Positions 16,710 to 26,862 of a DNA stretch of 64,000 nt are shown here, one piece after another. A model generated the notes under the pieces. That model was given only the letters and a program-made list of their open reading frames with translations, did no database searches and was not told the origin of the DNA. Location: positions 174,502 through 238,501 of the forward strand of contig NZ_GL890825.1 in the NCBI RefSeq assembly GCF_000211815.1. The letters run 5' to 3'. The translations under genes and the position numbers were made by a program. Positions within the stretch are counted from its first letter, which is position 1. Every line of letters starts with the position of its first letter. The stretch is from Moorena producens 3L (GTDB lineage Bacteria; Cyanobacteriota; Cyanobacteriia; Cyanobacteriales; Coleofasciculaceae).

Positions 16710-17438
16710 TTTGAATAAAAGAGGTAAGCAAAAGTTTAATCTGAGTTATAGCACTACGCATTAAGGTTAGGACATTTATAAAAGCAGCAAAAGCTATTAT
16801 AATCAGCTATTGCTAGCATGCTAGCATGCTAGCATGCCTGGCACGTAGCGCTATACCTCTGCTGCGATGGGATTCATAGTCTTTGGCTAAGAGTTAAGTT
16901 AAGATCTTCAGCCGTAAGCATTCAGCCGTCAGGGGTCAGCGGTCAGCTTAAAATAAAGCTCGTTCCCGTAGCGTGCGCATGGCCCAAACGATATAATTTA
17001 ATAGTTCGAGATTAATGATAATTGAAAGTCACCAGAAAAGTCCATTGCGCATTGCGCATCGGCGCACGCTACTTGAGGTGCTTTGTGGCACAGGCTTCGA
17101 CCCTGGGACTTTGCTCAAATTAAACTAATGCTTACCTCTTTTATTCTTAACGCTTTCCTCCTCAACCGTACCCATAGCGCATAAGCACCTCAAGTCGCGT
17201 GCGTGGCACAGGCTTCGACCCTGGGAGGTAGCGCATTAGCTGATAGCACCTCAAGTAGCACCATCTGTAGCGCATAAGCACCTCAAGTAGGGTGCGTGGC
17301 AAAGGCTTCGACCCTGGGAGGTAGCGCATTAGCTGATAGCTGAATGCTTACCTTCTGCCAGTAACAGGTGATATTCAAGTTCACTGGCTGAACCCATAGC
17401 AATTTGAAGAAAACGGGCTAGTTCGGCTTCTGACAAAC

Positions 17439-17483
17439 GTAAGCATTAAGCTGACTGCTGACTGCTGACTGCTGAATGCTTAC
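17439..17483. mobile_element. compact GTAAGCATT/AATGCTTAC element
   Basis: The ends are a perfect 9-bp inverted repeat. The interior is four CTGACTG-type heptamers. At 45 bp it is the shortest complete copy in the window. Confidence 0.6.
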
Positions 17484-17504
17484 CTAATACTTAAAGCCTC
17501 AAGC

Positions 17505-18734
17505 CTAATACCTAGTGCCTAAGTTAATACTAATCCCTGACAAAGGTAAGGAAACTTTCCCATAAGCATCCAAAAGTTTAGGGGCTTGATGACGCCACTC
17601 CAGCATCTCTTCCATCCTGCGTCTACCTTCTGCTCCCATTTTTTCTCTGAGTTCAGGAGAATTGAGCAGTTCCAGAATTTTCTCAGCAAACTCCAGCTCG
17701 TCATTAGGCGTAGCATAAACAGATGCATTCTCTGCAGAGCGTCTTCCCTCTCGGAGGTCAAACTGAACAATAGGTTTGCCTAAGGCCATGTACTCCAAGA
17801 TTTTATTCATAGTACAGTTTTCGTTGTAAGCCGATGTGGGAGACGGTTCCACGCATACATCGCAACTGGAAAGCCGCTCTAAAAGTGCTTCCCCGGTCTG
17901 AAATCCTGTGAATTCTACAAAATCAGTCAGGTCAAGCTCTTTAGATAAAGCCTTGAGGGTTTCAGCAGCAGGGCCACTGCCAATGAGCATGAAGTGAATA
18001 TCTTGGCGCTTCTTTTCCTGCACGATGTAACGTACTGCCCTCAGAAGATAGTCAATGCCCTCTGGTTCCCCCATCACTCCCATATAACCTACCAGATATT
18101 GACGACCTCTGCGGTAACTCGGGTTTGAGGGCATAATCCGAAACCGTGCCAGATCAGGTCCACTGCGCACTACAAATACTTGCTCTGGTTTCTTCCCCCC
18201 TCGGGTAAGGGCGACCTTGCGATGGGATTCGTTGGTTGAAATCACCATGTCTGCTGTAGCATAAGTTAAGCGCTCAGCCCAGCGTAGACCATGATAGAAG
18301 ATATCTTTTCGTCCATACTTGGCGATGTACATCTCCGGAGCCAGATCGTGGTGATCGAAGATTACTTTTACGCCCCGAAACAATTTAAACCATCCCGCCA
18401 CTAGGAAGATTAAATCTGGGGGATTGCAAATGTGGATAATGTCAAAACCCTGCTCTCGCCATACTTGGCAAGCTAAGCGAAATTGCCAATTTATAGCCCA
18501 GCTGTACTCTCGAATATAGCCAGTAACGGAGCTTTCTTCCGGTGGTAGGGGATGGCGATAAATATGAATCCCTTCAATGACTTCATAATCTTTGTCAAAC
18601 CCATTCCCTTTGGGAGAAATTGTAGTAACTTGATAGCCAGCTTTCTGTAAGCTAGTGGCTTCCATCCATACCCTTCGGTCAAAGGGTACAGGTAGATTTT
18701 CGACGATTATTAATACTTTAGAAAATGAAGTCAT
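17505..18734 (-). CDS. GT4-type glycosyltransferase
   Basis: This 409-aa GT-B-fold transferase probably adds a sugar to the growing lipid-linked glycan in the cytoplasm. Seen: VLIIVENLPVPFDRRVWMEA at the N-terminus, a well-known opening of exopolysaccharide GT4 enzymes, then IIHICNPPDLIF and YLVGYMGVMGEPEGIDYLL at the start of the second domain. EPSPTSAYNENCTMNKILEY carries the donor-site acidic residues in place of a strict EX7E. Sugar and acceptor cannot be told from sequence. It lies 113 bases downstream of the next glycosyltransferase. Confidence 0.88.
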   Translation of the reverse strand: MTSFSKVLIIVENLPVPFDRRVWMEATSLQKAGYQVTTISPKGNGFDKDYEVIEGIHIYRHPLPPEESSVTGYIREYSWAINWQFRLACQVWREQGFDIIHICNPPDLIFLVAGWFKLFRGVKVIFDHHDLAPEMYIAKYGRKDIFYHGLRWAERLTYATADMVISTNESHRKVALTRGGKKPEQVFVVRSGPDLARFRIMPSNPSYRRGRQYLVGYMGVMGEPEGIDYLLRAVRYIVQEKKRQDIHFMLIGSGPAAETLKALSKELDLTDFVEFTGFQTGEALLERLSSCDVCVEPSPTSAYNENCTMNKILEYMALGKPIVQFDLREGRRSAENASVYATPNDELEFAEKILELLNSPELREKMGAEGRRRMEEMLEWRHQAPKLLDAYGKVSLPLSGISINLGTRY

Positions 18735-18847
18735 TAAAATTTAGTTCCTTAATCAAATCAGTAAAACTAATCATTAAATATACTTTTAATGATAGATGCC
18801 GAAGTGATGTAAAATATAATTGTATTGTTAATAACTTAAAAAGTTGA

Positions 18848-20143
18848 TCAACTTTTATCATCTAGGGGTGCTTCCTTCAAGGTTTTCTCAACAAGTACCG
18901 AAGAGCTATATATTTGTTCCACAACATTCTTAAATTCAAATTTAGTTGGTTGCGCCCATGCCCTTTCACTCAACTGCTGTCGCAATTCTGAGTTTTCTGC
19001 TAGTTCTACTAAGGCATCACTAAGCCTCTGAATCATAGCTTCTTCCGTCAACCCATCCGTTTTTATCACCCGTCCACAGGTTTCATCCACTATCACTCCT
19101 GGTCCTCCTAAATCGAGGCAAACTACAGGTAAGCCATAGGACAAAGCTTCTATGACAACTGTACCGGAAGTTTCATGGAGACTTGGGAATAAAAAAACAT
19201 TATGGTGTAGATAGGCTGAAATCAATTCTTTCTGATCTATCCAAGATATCCAGTCTACAGCATTCTGGATTCCCAACTGCTCGGTGAGTCCTTGCAGCCA
19301 CTTTTCTTCTGGACCTCTGCCAAGGGCTGTTAAACGGGCATTCGGGATCTTATCGAGCAGCTGCGCAAAGGCTTTTAGCCCTAGATGTAAACCTTTCCAA
19401 AACAACAACCGTCCTACAAACAGAACCCGGAAAGTTTCTGTTTCGGTTGACTTTCGTTGAATTCCCTCAGGGATAGTAGTCATCCTACAGGGAGGCACAT
19501 TAAAAATAACTTCAGATTTATGGCGATAAAATTTTGGAATAAGCGACCGTGTTTGCTCGGAGTCAAGATAGATTTTTGATGCCTTAGTAAAGGTCAAGTG
19601 CATCAGGGGATTAAACTGAATCCAGCTATTGGCTAGGTCACGACCAAAATCAAGGATTTTGCCCATCAAGGGGTAGCTTTTCCTGAAACGCCAAGGTGTT
19701 CTTAGTCCACCAGCTAGTGGACCCAAAATGAAAGGGAGTCCTAGAAAACCCATGAAGCTATAACGTCGCACACAGCTATTTGTGACATGATGCACACAAT
19801 CAAATGCCACTTGCTGGGTCAATAATTTGGCAGTCTGATACGCACCCCACTGCCAGTGGAACAAAAGAATTTCAACGGTGATACGCATAGCAATAATCCC
19901 AAATTTATTTCCTTTAAATATCCACCTATTAAAGGAAAAAACTGGTAAATTATGGTAATAAAAATTCAAATTATTGAGGGAGTTTTTAGAGATGAATTGC
20001 TCAATACTGGGCTGATTGTTGGCTTCAGTAATCACCCAGACTTCATGCCCCATCTGTGAGAGTTGAAGAACCCACGACCAACCAAGTTCATCCTCAGAAC
20101 CTTTTTCAGGATTGCAATTGAAAGCAGATATCAGTATTTTCAT
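18848..20143 (-). CDS. GT4-type glycosyltransferase
   Basis: This is a 431-aa GT-B transferase of the locus. Seen: an N-terminal NCNPEKGSEDELGWSWVLQL, typical of a GT4 subgroup with glycine-rich acceptor loop, then VLFVGRLLFWKGLHLGLKAF at the start of the donor domain. LHETSGTVVIEALSYGLPVV has a correct EX7E motif (E...E). A central segment near residues 120-170 is hydrophobic and may lie on the membrane. The specific sugar is unknown. It is followed after about 110 bases by another GT4 gene on the same strand. Confidence 0.88.
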   Translation of the reverse strand: MKILISAFNCNPEKGSEDELGWSWVLQLSQMGHEVWVITEANNQPSIEQFISKNSLNNLNFYYHNLPVFSFNRWIFKGNKFGIIAMRITVEILLFHWQWGAYQTAKLLTQQVAFDCVHHVTNSCVRRYSFMGFLGLPFILGPLAGGLRTPWRFRKSYPLMGKILDFGRDLANSWIQFNPLMHLTFTKASKIYLDSEQTRSLIPKFYRHKSEVIFNVPPCRMTTIPEGIQRKSTETETFRVLFVGRLLFWKGLHLGLKAFAQLLDKIPNARLTALGRGPEEKWLQGLTEQLGIQNAVDWISWIDQKELISAYLHHNVFLFPSLHETSGTVVIEALSYGLPVVCLDLGGPGVIVDETCGRVIKTDGLTEEAMIQRLSDALVELAENSELRQQLSERAWAQPTKFEFKNVVEQIYSSSVLVEKTLKEAPLDDKS

Positions 20144-20316
20144 CTTAAATATTTTCCGAAAATGGTAATTAATTTTCTGAGCTGTACCCAGATCGGTTAG
20201 ATATCTAGAGCAGTTGTTGTTATCAACATCTGAGCCAGGTAAGTTTTAGACAGAAGAAGCCTGAAGTCATCAAACTACATACCTATAAATATATATTAAT
20301 GTATATATTTATGTTT

Positions 20317-21504
20317 TTATTTTAAGACTGAACGATAGACCTCGCTCATAGAAGTCCAATAATTTTTGACATCTAGGGGAACAACACTCGTTCTTGCTTT
20401 AGCTCCTAAGGAAATTCTCAAAGACTTATTTTCAATCAGAGACTTCAAGGTATCTGATAGCTGTTCAATATCCCCTGGATTTATGATTAGTCCATTCTCT
20501 GCGTGAGTAACTACCTCGGGTATCCCCCCTACTGGTGTGGTGATCACAGGTAAGCCCCAACCCATTGCTTCCAGCAATGCCATCGGCAGACCTTCGTTGT
20601 AAGACGGCAAGACAAATATGTTAGCTTTTGCTAAAAGAGCATCCCGTTGCCCTGAGTCTATCCCGCCAGGGACTTTGATATAGTCTCCTAAATCCAGACT
20701 CTCAACTAATTGACAGGCTTGTTCTACTTCTCCATCCCCTGCTAATATTAATTTTGAGCAGGTTTTATGTTCAGGAGGGAGGGAGGCAAATGCCCGGATC
20801 AGATCAAATACTCCTTTGCGTTGACCGATTTGTCCCAAAAAAACCAACATTATCTGGTTGCAGCTTGTGCGCTCTGGAATTTTCGAGGGGAACTCTACTG
20901 GGTTAGGAAGGATTACAACCTGTTCTGCTTTTAGTCCGAAACTAGACTGGTAAAAGTTTTTCCAGCTCTGTGATAGAACAATCAAGTAAGCAGATTGTCG
21001 AAACAGCGAGCTAATTATTCGTTTAGCCCATTGAGGCAGCCCAGTGTAAAACAACTTATACTCGCTACCATGGGCGTGCAAAACTACAGGGACATCAAAC
21101 GCTAGTGCAACGAGCATCAAAATCATTTTCCGGAGCGTGCTACCCCTTTGACAAAAATGCACGTGAATAAGATCAGCTTTTTTTCTTGATAACTTCCACA
21201 GCAACTTGCCTAGAGCTTTCCCAAAAGCTAAGATCTTACGAGTAATTGATCCGTTTTCCCCATCAGTACAGGTAGTAGGAATGTGCTGAATTTGAACGTG
21301 AGAGGGTGCATTACGAAGAATAAGTTTCTGCACTGATGCGATACCACCCTTGATCTGAAGGTTGTCACCTAACATTAATACCTGCCATGCCACGACAGAA
21401 ACAGGATTTTGTGTTTTAAGTTCTAAAGTTTTGTCTTGATTTGTGTCTTGACTTGTGTCTTGACTTGTGTCTTTAATTATGTGTAAAGACGGATAGTTAA
21501 TCAT
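20317..21504 (-). CDS. GT4-type glycosyltransferase with N-terminal TSQD repeat
   Basis: This is a 395-aa GT-B enzyme. The N-terminal 30 residues include a short DTSQ repeat encoded by three 12-bp units (about 21434-21474), which is likely recent and non-functional. Translation could begin after it, and the domain proper starts at VLMLGDNLQIKGGIASVQKL. VHFCQRGSTLRKMILML, MLVFLGQIGQRKGVFDLIRA and NEGLPMALLEAMGWGLPVIT, with a proper EX7E, identify GT4. Substrate is unknown. It is part of the run of glycosyltransferases at the downstream end of the locus. Confidence 0.87.
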   Translation of the reverse strand: MINYPSLHIIKDTSQDTSQDTNQDKTLELKTQNPVSVVAWQVLMLGDNLQIKGGIASVQKLILRNAPSHVQIQHIPTTCTDGENGSITRKILAFGKALGKLLWKLSRKKADLIHVHFCQRGSTLRKMILMLVALAFDVPVVLHAHGSEYKLFYTGLPQWAKRIISSLFRQSAYLIVLSQSWKNFYQSSFGLKAEQVVILPNPVEFPSKIPERTSCNQIMLVFLGQIGQRKGVFDLIRAFASLPPEHKTCSKLILAGDGEVEQACQLVESLDLGDYIKVPGGIDSGQRDALLAKANIFVLPSYNEGLPMALLEAMGWGLPVITTPVGGIPEVVTHAENGLIINPGDIEQLSDTLKSLIENKSLRISLGAKARTSVVPLDVKNYWTSMSEVYRSVLK

Positions 21505-21672
21505 AATTTTTCATAATTTTAATACTTTCAGGACTGCTGCAGTAACTCTACTTGTATGGTTACACGCCGTGTGCTCCTACTACCTATAGAGTTTCAAGTC
21601 CAGTTTTGGGTAAATCCTGACTTTAAGGCCCTCACCAAGGCTATAGGGTTAAATAGGTAGTTAAATCGGTAA

Positions 21673-22692
21673 TCAAATCCACTTTGTCCACCTGAGTGCC
21701 CAAACTTTTTCAACACCATAAAATGGAGCTAATAGTAGTGTGAGTGCAACCCATACTGGTCCGACTATGTATAACCAAATACCGCCACGATGACGTTTGA
21801 TAAAACCCTCCAAGGGATAACGTAGTCGTCTATGCCAATAGGTTAGAGGGATCCATTCTTTGGTGTAAGTTTTGTATATCTGCTCTAATTCATAAGTGGC
21901 TTTTACACCAGCAATGCTGGTTTTATTATCACCACTTACTGGAGCAATGCTTAGCACCTCGTCGATAACGCGCCAGCGCACACCACAGGAGTAGAAATAA
22001 TTAAATAGCTCAATATCCATGGTGTACTCATAACTTTCATTTAAAGGTTGAGGTCGATCAAGCAGCTTGCGCCGATAAAAGCAGCTAGGTTGGTGAATTG
22101 GACAAGCAACAGCGATTAAGTCAATTTGTTTGAGTGTAGGAGCTTTGATGTAGATCTGGTTTTCTGCATCCTTGATCATAGGTCGTGAGCCTAATCCTAA
22201 GGGCAAGACTCGCCCAAACAGGCTCATCCAAAAATTAGCTCCCTTGAGTGGTTGACCTAAATTTTCAGTCCTATATTCAATTTGGCTGCGACCAACTAGG
22301 ACATCAATATCAGGTGACTCGGCAAAGTATTTGCCCACTGTGTGCAAGGCATCTGGTGCTAGGAGGTCGTCACTGCACAGCCAATTAACGATATCACCAT
22401 TACACTTAGCAAAACCTTTATTAATGGCATTAGATTGACCATTGTCCTTCTCACTAACCCACCAGGTAATGTATGGTTCAAACTGCTTAATTACCTCCAC
22501 ACTGTTGTCAGTGGAGCCGCCATCCACTACAATGATTTCCAGCTTGGGATAGTTCTGATCGATTAAGCTTTGCAACGTTGCACCGATAGTTGCTCCGCTA
22601 TTATAGTTAGGAACAACTATCGAAATGGTCGGAAGTTTGGCTAAGTGAGGGGCTTCTTGTTCACAAATGGTACTTTGCTCTGAATTTGTCAT
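21673..22692 (-). CDS. GT2-type glycosyltransferase
   Basis: This is a 339-aa GT-A-fold enzyme. Seen: ISIVVPNYNSGATIGATLQS and IIVVDGGSTDNSVEVIKQF (nucleotide site), IVNWLCSDDLLAPDAL with the metal-binding acidic pair, and HQPSCFYRRKLL near the acceptor site. A hydrophobic C-terminus (about residues 308-328) suggests membrane attachment. The sugar is unknown. It lies between a GT4 gene and the Wzy/WaaL-like gene on the same strand. Confidence 0.9.
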   Translation of the reverse strand: MTNSEQSTICEQEAPHLAKLPTISIVVPNYNSGATIGATLQSLIDQNYPKLEIIVVDGGSTDNSVEVIKQFEPYITWWVSEKDNGQSNAINKGFAKCNGDIVNWLCSDDLLAPDALHTVGKYFAESPDIDVLVGRSQIEYRTENLGQPLKGANFWMSLFGRVLPLGLGSRPMIKDAENQIYIKAPTLKQIDLIAVACPIHQPSCFYRRKLLDRPQPLNESYEYTMDIELFNYFYSCGVRWRVIDEVLSIAPVSGDNKTSIAGVKATYELEQIYKTYTKEWIPLTYWHRRLRYPLEGFIKRHRGGIWLYIVGPVWVALTLLLAPFYGVEKVWALRWTKWI

Positions 22693-22812
22693 GGCTTACT
22701 ATCCCGTTTAAATTAATGAAATAAATTAATAAAATAAACTTTTAATTATCAGGATAAGTTTAATGATATAGCATTTAAAATTATCTCATTAAACTTAATA
22801 CTTAGTTAGTAG

Positions 22813-22915
22813 ATAGCGTTTATCGTACTTATGAGGTACAGTCAATTTTATTTCCCCTACTCCCTACTCCCTGCTCCCTACTCCCTGCTCCCTACTCCCT
22901 GTTCCCTTTACCCAT
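22813..22915. mobile_element. TATAGCG/GAGGTAC element with CCCTACT/CCCTGCT array
   Basis: The left end is ATAGCGTTTATCG with TTATGAGGTACAG. It is followed by about eight CCCTACT or CCCTGCT heptamers (22854-22912). No clear right end was found, so it may be truncated. Confidence 0.5.
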
Positions 22916-22951
22916 CAAATCTAGTTTCACATCTCAACTAAAAATGCTAGA

Positions 22952-24187
22952 TCAGACTTGGGCAGCTTTCATTAAGTGGCGATTTTTGACAATTCGACTC
23001 TGGTAAACACCTGCGGAAAGAGCGGTTGATACGTATACAGTCCACAATATGTCCTCGACAAGAATTGATGGTTCTAGGCTAAAGTTAGCAATACTGAAAA
23101 ATATTAGGTAGAGAAACATCCATAAAAATTCTATTTTTTTCCTTAAGCTTAGTAATTTAATTATCCTAAATAATGCCGTCAATAAACTAACCACAAAAAG
23201 TAAAACACCTAAAAATCCAAGTTGCAGAGCTAACTCAAGATAACCACTATGAGAATGACCATGTCCTCCATGGGCAAGCCATGTAGAGTTGATTACAGAG
23301 TAACCGGCGTCGGAAGACCAGAATCCCTCAAAACCGTAACCTAACCAAGGTCGTTCTAAAATTCTCTCAAATAACAAAGTCCAAATAGGTAAACGCCCGT
23401 TAAATTCAAGATCTTTGCCTAGAGTATCAACTACTATGAATTCCAGGTTCCATAAAATTAATATAGATGCAACAAAAGCCAGTAGAGCTGAGACCATGTA
23501 AAGAAAAGTTTGTAACTTATAGTGCTGTTTTACAAACTTGTGAAGGGGCAGGAGGGTAATCATAACTAAAAAGATTACCAACGCTGATTTTCCTTGAGAA
23601 AGCAGGAGCATCAAAACAGACAAGCTAAATCCAGCCCACCCTACCCAGCGATATTTCCGGTGGTTGAGGGCGGTCAATAAAGACATTATGGCATTTAGGG
23701 ACATCAGACGAGCCAAATGATTTTTATGCCTAAGGATACCCTGAGCGGGAGCTCCCCCGAAGCCATTACCTAGAGTGACCAATAAGCTTAGAATCGCCAC
23801 TATGCCTAGCACCCATGCCAGAAGACGCATTTGCTCCTTAGGGTTATAGCGAGCTGCTAAGTATCCTCCGAGGGCAGTTGCACGTAACACAGCTCTAAGT
23901 AATGCTGGAATACCGGGAACGGCAGACCATGCAATCGACCACACAGCAGTCCCCACTAAGCATAGTAAAGGTATATCCTTTGTAAAAACATATGCAACTC
24001 TTTTCCATCGCCAAATAAGTAAAAAAAACAAGATTAGATAGCTAGCAAGTTTTAAAAGCGTAAGTATAGAGCCTGGTATGTCAAGAAACATGCCAGAAAA
24101 TAAGCAGATGCCAATCAGAAAAGGTTCTAACTTTAGCAAAAAAAAAGTTATTAATTGATTAGGCGATAACCTTTTTAAATTCACCAT
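22952..24187 (-). CDS. O-antigen polymerase/ligase-type membrane protein (Wzy/WaaL)
   Basis: This 411-aa protein has about ten to twelve hydrophobic helices. GFGGAPAQGILRHKNHLARLM and especially GYGFEGFW...AHGGHGHSHSGYLELALQLGFLGVLLF match the large periplasmic loop of the O-antigen ligase/polymerase family (PF04932). Such proteins join undecaprenyl-linked glycans to lipid A core, or polymerise repeat units. In a locus with an ABC exporter, a ligase role is the more natural choice, but sequence alone cannot separate ligase from polymerase. Confidence 0.85.
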   Translation of the reverse strand: MVNLKRLSPNQLITFFLLKLEPFLIGICLFSGMFLDIPGSILTLLKLASYLILFFLLIWRWKRVAYVFTKDIPLLCLVGTAVWSIAWSAVPGIPALLRAVLRATALGGYLAARYNPKEQMRLLAWVLGIVAILSLLVTLGNGFGGAPAQGILRHKNHLARLMSLNAIMSLLTALNHRKYRWVGWAGFSLSVLMLLLSQGKSALVIFLVMITLLPLHKFVKQHYKLQTFLYMVSALLAFVASILILWNLEFIVVDTLGKDLEFNGRLPIWTLLFERILERPWLGYGFEGFWSSDAGYSVINSTWLAHGGHGHSHSGYLELALQLGFLGVLLFVVSLLTALFRIIKLLSLRKKIEFLWMFLYLIFFSIANFSLEPSILVEDILWTVYVSTALSAGVYQSRIVKNRHLMKAAQV

Positions 24188-24252
24188 AAACTATCTATTA
24201 ATACGACTTTTATAGCCCTAGTTATCTCAGGAATAATATCTCTCATATTAGT

Positions 24253-24449
24253 TATATAGCGTTGCTCGCAGTTATGAGGTACAGTCTTCTTTGACACTGA
24301 TTCCCTGTCTTGATGCAGTCGCTGATGGGGGGAACCCCCAAGACCGCGCTGCATCGCTTAAAACCCTCTTTACTATTGCTAGCATGCCTATTGCCTATTG
24401 CCTTAAAGGGATAAGTAATGTCCCTCACTCGTCCTGAGAACTGCTATAA
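24253..24449. mobile_element. TATAGCG/GAGGTAC element containing a degenerate palindrome
   Basis: The left end is TATATAGCGTTG with TTATGAGGTACAG, and the right end is CTGCTATAA. It encloses a worn copy of the CTTGATGCAGTCGCT palindrome (from 24309) and two CCTATTG heptamers. It reaches the stop codon of the neighbouring glycosyltransferase gene. Confidence 0.55.
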
Positions 24450-25700
24450 TTATACCCCCGATAAAATTTCATTAAAAAGAGATAAGTAGCGTCTTGCTTG
24501 AATTTCCAAGGTAAATTCTTTTTCTACCTTCTCGCGGGCGCGGTAGGATAGTTTTTGATGTCGCTCTGTGTTCTCTAGCACCCAAGCAATTCCTTGAGCC
24601 AGAGCCTCAATTTTGTAAGGTTGGGCTAAATAGCCGTTTTTCTGGTGCTCAATCAGATCGGGCATCCCGCCAATGTTGAAGGCGACGCAAGGAGTTCCAC
24701 AGGCGATCGCTTCCATCACTGTGTTTGGCAAGTTATCTTGAAGGGAAGGGGCAACAAATACATCTGCTGCTGCATAGACTAGTGCTAGGGAGAGATCATC
24801 GCTCAATGTACCTAAGTAGTGAGTCTTAAAACCAAACTCAGGTGGATTGTCTGGCTGAGAGTCACCAAAAATAACCAACTCTAGTTGATCTCGCCACCCG
24901 GATTGGCTCAGCTCTTGCAGCGCTGGTTGTAACAATTGAAACCCTTTTCGTTTGTCACTAGTGGCATTTACTGCTCCAAACAGAATAAGTTGCTTATCCT
25001 GGGGCAAACTAAGTAATTCTCGCGCTACCTGCTGATGGATGGGTCTGTACTTTTGAGTATCAATCCCATTGGGAATTAGCTCAATGGGCAGATCCTGGAA
25101 AAGGGAACTGGCACTGGCACATTTGGCTAACCATGAGCTAAGGGCGACAACTGTCAGGTCAAGATTTCTCCAAGCCTTGGCTTTGCGCTGCCATACCCAA
25201 CGGGATAAATCCCAGTCTTTGCTGCTGTGAAGTTGAGGACAAGCACCACAGGAGGCTGTATAGCGATCGCAATCGTGATTGTAGTGACATCCCCCTGTGA
25301 ATGGCCACATATCATGAAGAGTCCAAACAATCGGTCGCTTTAGTTTCGCAATGGTTTCAATTTGCACATAGCCAGCACAAATCCAATGGAGATTAATAAT
25401 ATCGGGCTGAAGTCGGGCAACTTTGGGGACAACTGCATCGGGAAGCCACTGGGTAGTAAACGTGGTATCTTCCCGTTGAGGGTAAAGCTTTTGAGGTAAA
25501 GCGCCAAACGTCCATCTCATCCTGGCTAGGCCCTCTTTCAACTTGATTGTCGGTCCAATTACTGTTTGATCATGACTAAATTTTTCCTGCACTAGGATTT
25601 GGGAATCTAAATTAATGCTTTGCAAGCCCTGATGTAATCGATAGGCAGCACGAGCAGCTCCACCAGATATATCGAAACTACTAACAATTAGAGTCTTCAT
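24450..25700 (-). CDS. GT4-type glycosyltransferase with four-cysteine motif
   Basis: This is a 416-aa GT-B transferase. Seen: DISGGAARAAYRLHQGLQ near the N-terminus, then WTLHDMWPFTGGCHYNHDCD followed by CGACP, a C-x5-C-x6-C-x2-C pattern around residues 141-157 that may bind metal. A donor domain with DNLPNTVMEAIACGTPCVAF follows. It is a close relative of the gene at 29427-30656, with the same opening and Cys motif. Its ATG overlaps the stop of the upstream methyltransferase by 4 bases (translational coupling). Confidence 0.88.
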   Translation of the reverse strand: MKTLIVSSFDISGGAARAAYRLHQGLQSINLDSQILVQEKFSHDQTVIGPTIKLKEGLARMRWTFGALPQKLYPQREDTTFTTQWLPDAVVPKVARLQPDIINLHWICAGYVQIETIAKLKRPIVWTLHDMWPFTGGCHYNHDCDRYTASCGACPQLHSSKDWDLSRWVWQRKAKAWRNLDLTVVALSSWLAKCASASSLFQDLPIELIPNGIDTQKYRPIHQQVARELLSLPQDKQLILFGAVNATSDKRKGFQLLQPALQELSQSGWRDQLELVIFGDSQPDNPPEFGFKTHYLGTLSDDLSLALVYAAADVFVAPSLQDNLPNTVMEAIACGTPCVAFNIGGMPDLIEHQKNGYLAQPYKIEALAQGIAWVLENTERHQKLSYRAREKVEKEFTLEIQARRYLSLFNEILSGV

Positions 25701-26545
25701 GGTTTAATACCTTCCATGAATAGTGAATCAGGTTTACGCACTTTGCCATCAACCATATCTAGACCGTAGCTATTAAAATCTTGAATACGGCTTGAATCAG
25801 CACTACAAACGCGCACCTCCACAAATCCTGAGCGCTCAAGCAGTCGTCGTAAAGAAAAGCGGTCATACATCCAATAATGAATTTCACCTGAATTCCGAAA
25901 CAACCCTACTTCAAATGCCCGTCGTGCTTCATTGCCTGCGATCAGAGTCACTAGATATTTGGCAATACTATTTCTGAGATTAAAGCTTCTAAAGGTTTTG
26001 TAAAACCAATAGGCATCCTTAGATGCTAGTCGCTCTATCAATGATTGTTTTTCAGAGTTTTTATCCAAAAATAGATCGGCATTGCTACCGATACGAGATA
26101 CTATAAACTCTTTATTAGTAAGATTAGAGTCAGCTAGATAACTAGCCATTTCACCACCTTTAACGTGGCGAACTGTCTGGTCATAAAGTTCTAACATTAT
26201 CCAGTCATAGTTAGCCTCTGCTTCCGTAAGACCAGACTCAACCTGTTCTAGAGTAGAGATATAATTTCTAGCTATTGATTCTAGATCAGGGACAACTGCC
26301 CTAATTATTCCCCGTGGCTTAAGAACACGCCAACACTCAGCCATAAGTTGATCAGCTTCATGCTGCTTGAGGTGTTCTATTACATGAGAACTATAGCAAG
26401 CATCAAAATAAGCATCAGGGTAGGGCAAATTTTTCCTGATATCATGATTATCAATATGGGATGATTGTGGTGCTAAATCAACGTTCGTCCACGCAGGATG
26501 ATTAGAATATGTAGAGCCACAACCTATATTTATTAGTTTGAACAT
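25697..26545 (-). CDS. class I SAM-dependent methyltransferase
   Basis: This is a 282-aa methyltransferase of the type found in polysaccharide loci. Seen: LINIGCGSTYSNHPAWTNVD (SAM-binding loop and acidic residue), YFDACYSSHVIEHLKQHEAD, and CWRVLKPRGIIRAVVPDLE (motifs III-IV). A long C-terminal domain beyond the Rossmann core could recognise a sugar. Acceptor is probably a glycan hydroxyl or nucleotide sugar (inference). It overlaps the downstream GT4 gene by 4 bases, so they are cotranslated. Confidence 0.85.
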   Translation of the reverse strand: MFKLINIGCGSTYSNHPAWTNVDLAPQSSHIDNHDIRKNLPYPDAYFDACYSSHVIEHLKQHEADQLMAECWRVLKPRGIIRAVVPDLESIARNYISTLEQVESGLTEAEANYDWIMLELYDQTVRHVKGGEMASYLADSNLTNKEFIVSRIGSNADLFLDKNSEKQSLIERLASKDAYWFYKTFRSFNLRNSIAKYLVTLIAGNEARRAFEVGLFRNSGEIHYWMYDRFSLRRLLERSGFVEVRVCSADSSRIQDFNSYGLDMVDGKVRKPDSLFMEGIKP

Positions 26546-26862
26546 ATACTTACCATAAAAATCACATCACTCAAGATAACTATTGGTTCATAAGACCTCT
26601 TGGCAAAGGATTGTTTGGATACGACTTTATCAAAACAATCTGAATATTAGTTGGTGTTATCATAAATCATCAACCCCAATGATGATTTATTTGTCAATGC
26701 TATAAATAAAAAATGATATCATGCTTTTCAACAGGATTTTTTATTTGTCATACCAAGTTATAGTTTAATATTAACTAATAAATTATTTTCAAAAAATATA
26801 ATGAATTAACTTTTTTTGAAAATAATTGTTAATTCAACTTTATTTTAATGCTGTCAGCGACA
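26546..26862. other. A/T-rich spacer
   Basis: This is a 317-bp gap with no repeat family of this window and no gene. It has a hairpin of AAATCATCA and TGATGATTT near 26665. A promoter within it is possible because the next gene downstream starts just after, but no clear -35/-10 pair was picked out. Confidence 0.4.

Larger units (their letters stand above)
16192..17504. repeat. 1.3-kb nested repeat field
   Basis: No gene is seen. It contains AGCAGTC heptamers near 16470, several ACCTCAAGTAG(C/T)G and GGCACAGGCTTCGAC motifs, and a palindrome at 16664-16709. A GCTAGCAT array lies at 16811-16836. A 73-bp segment at 17175-17247 recurs at 17268-17340. A compact GTAAGCATT...AATGCTTAC element sits at 17439-17483. 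The repeats have inserted into or copied next to one another. Confidence 0.85.
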
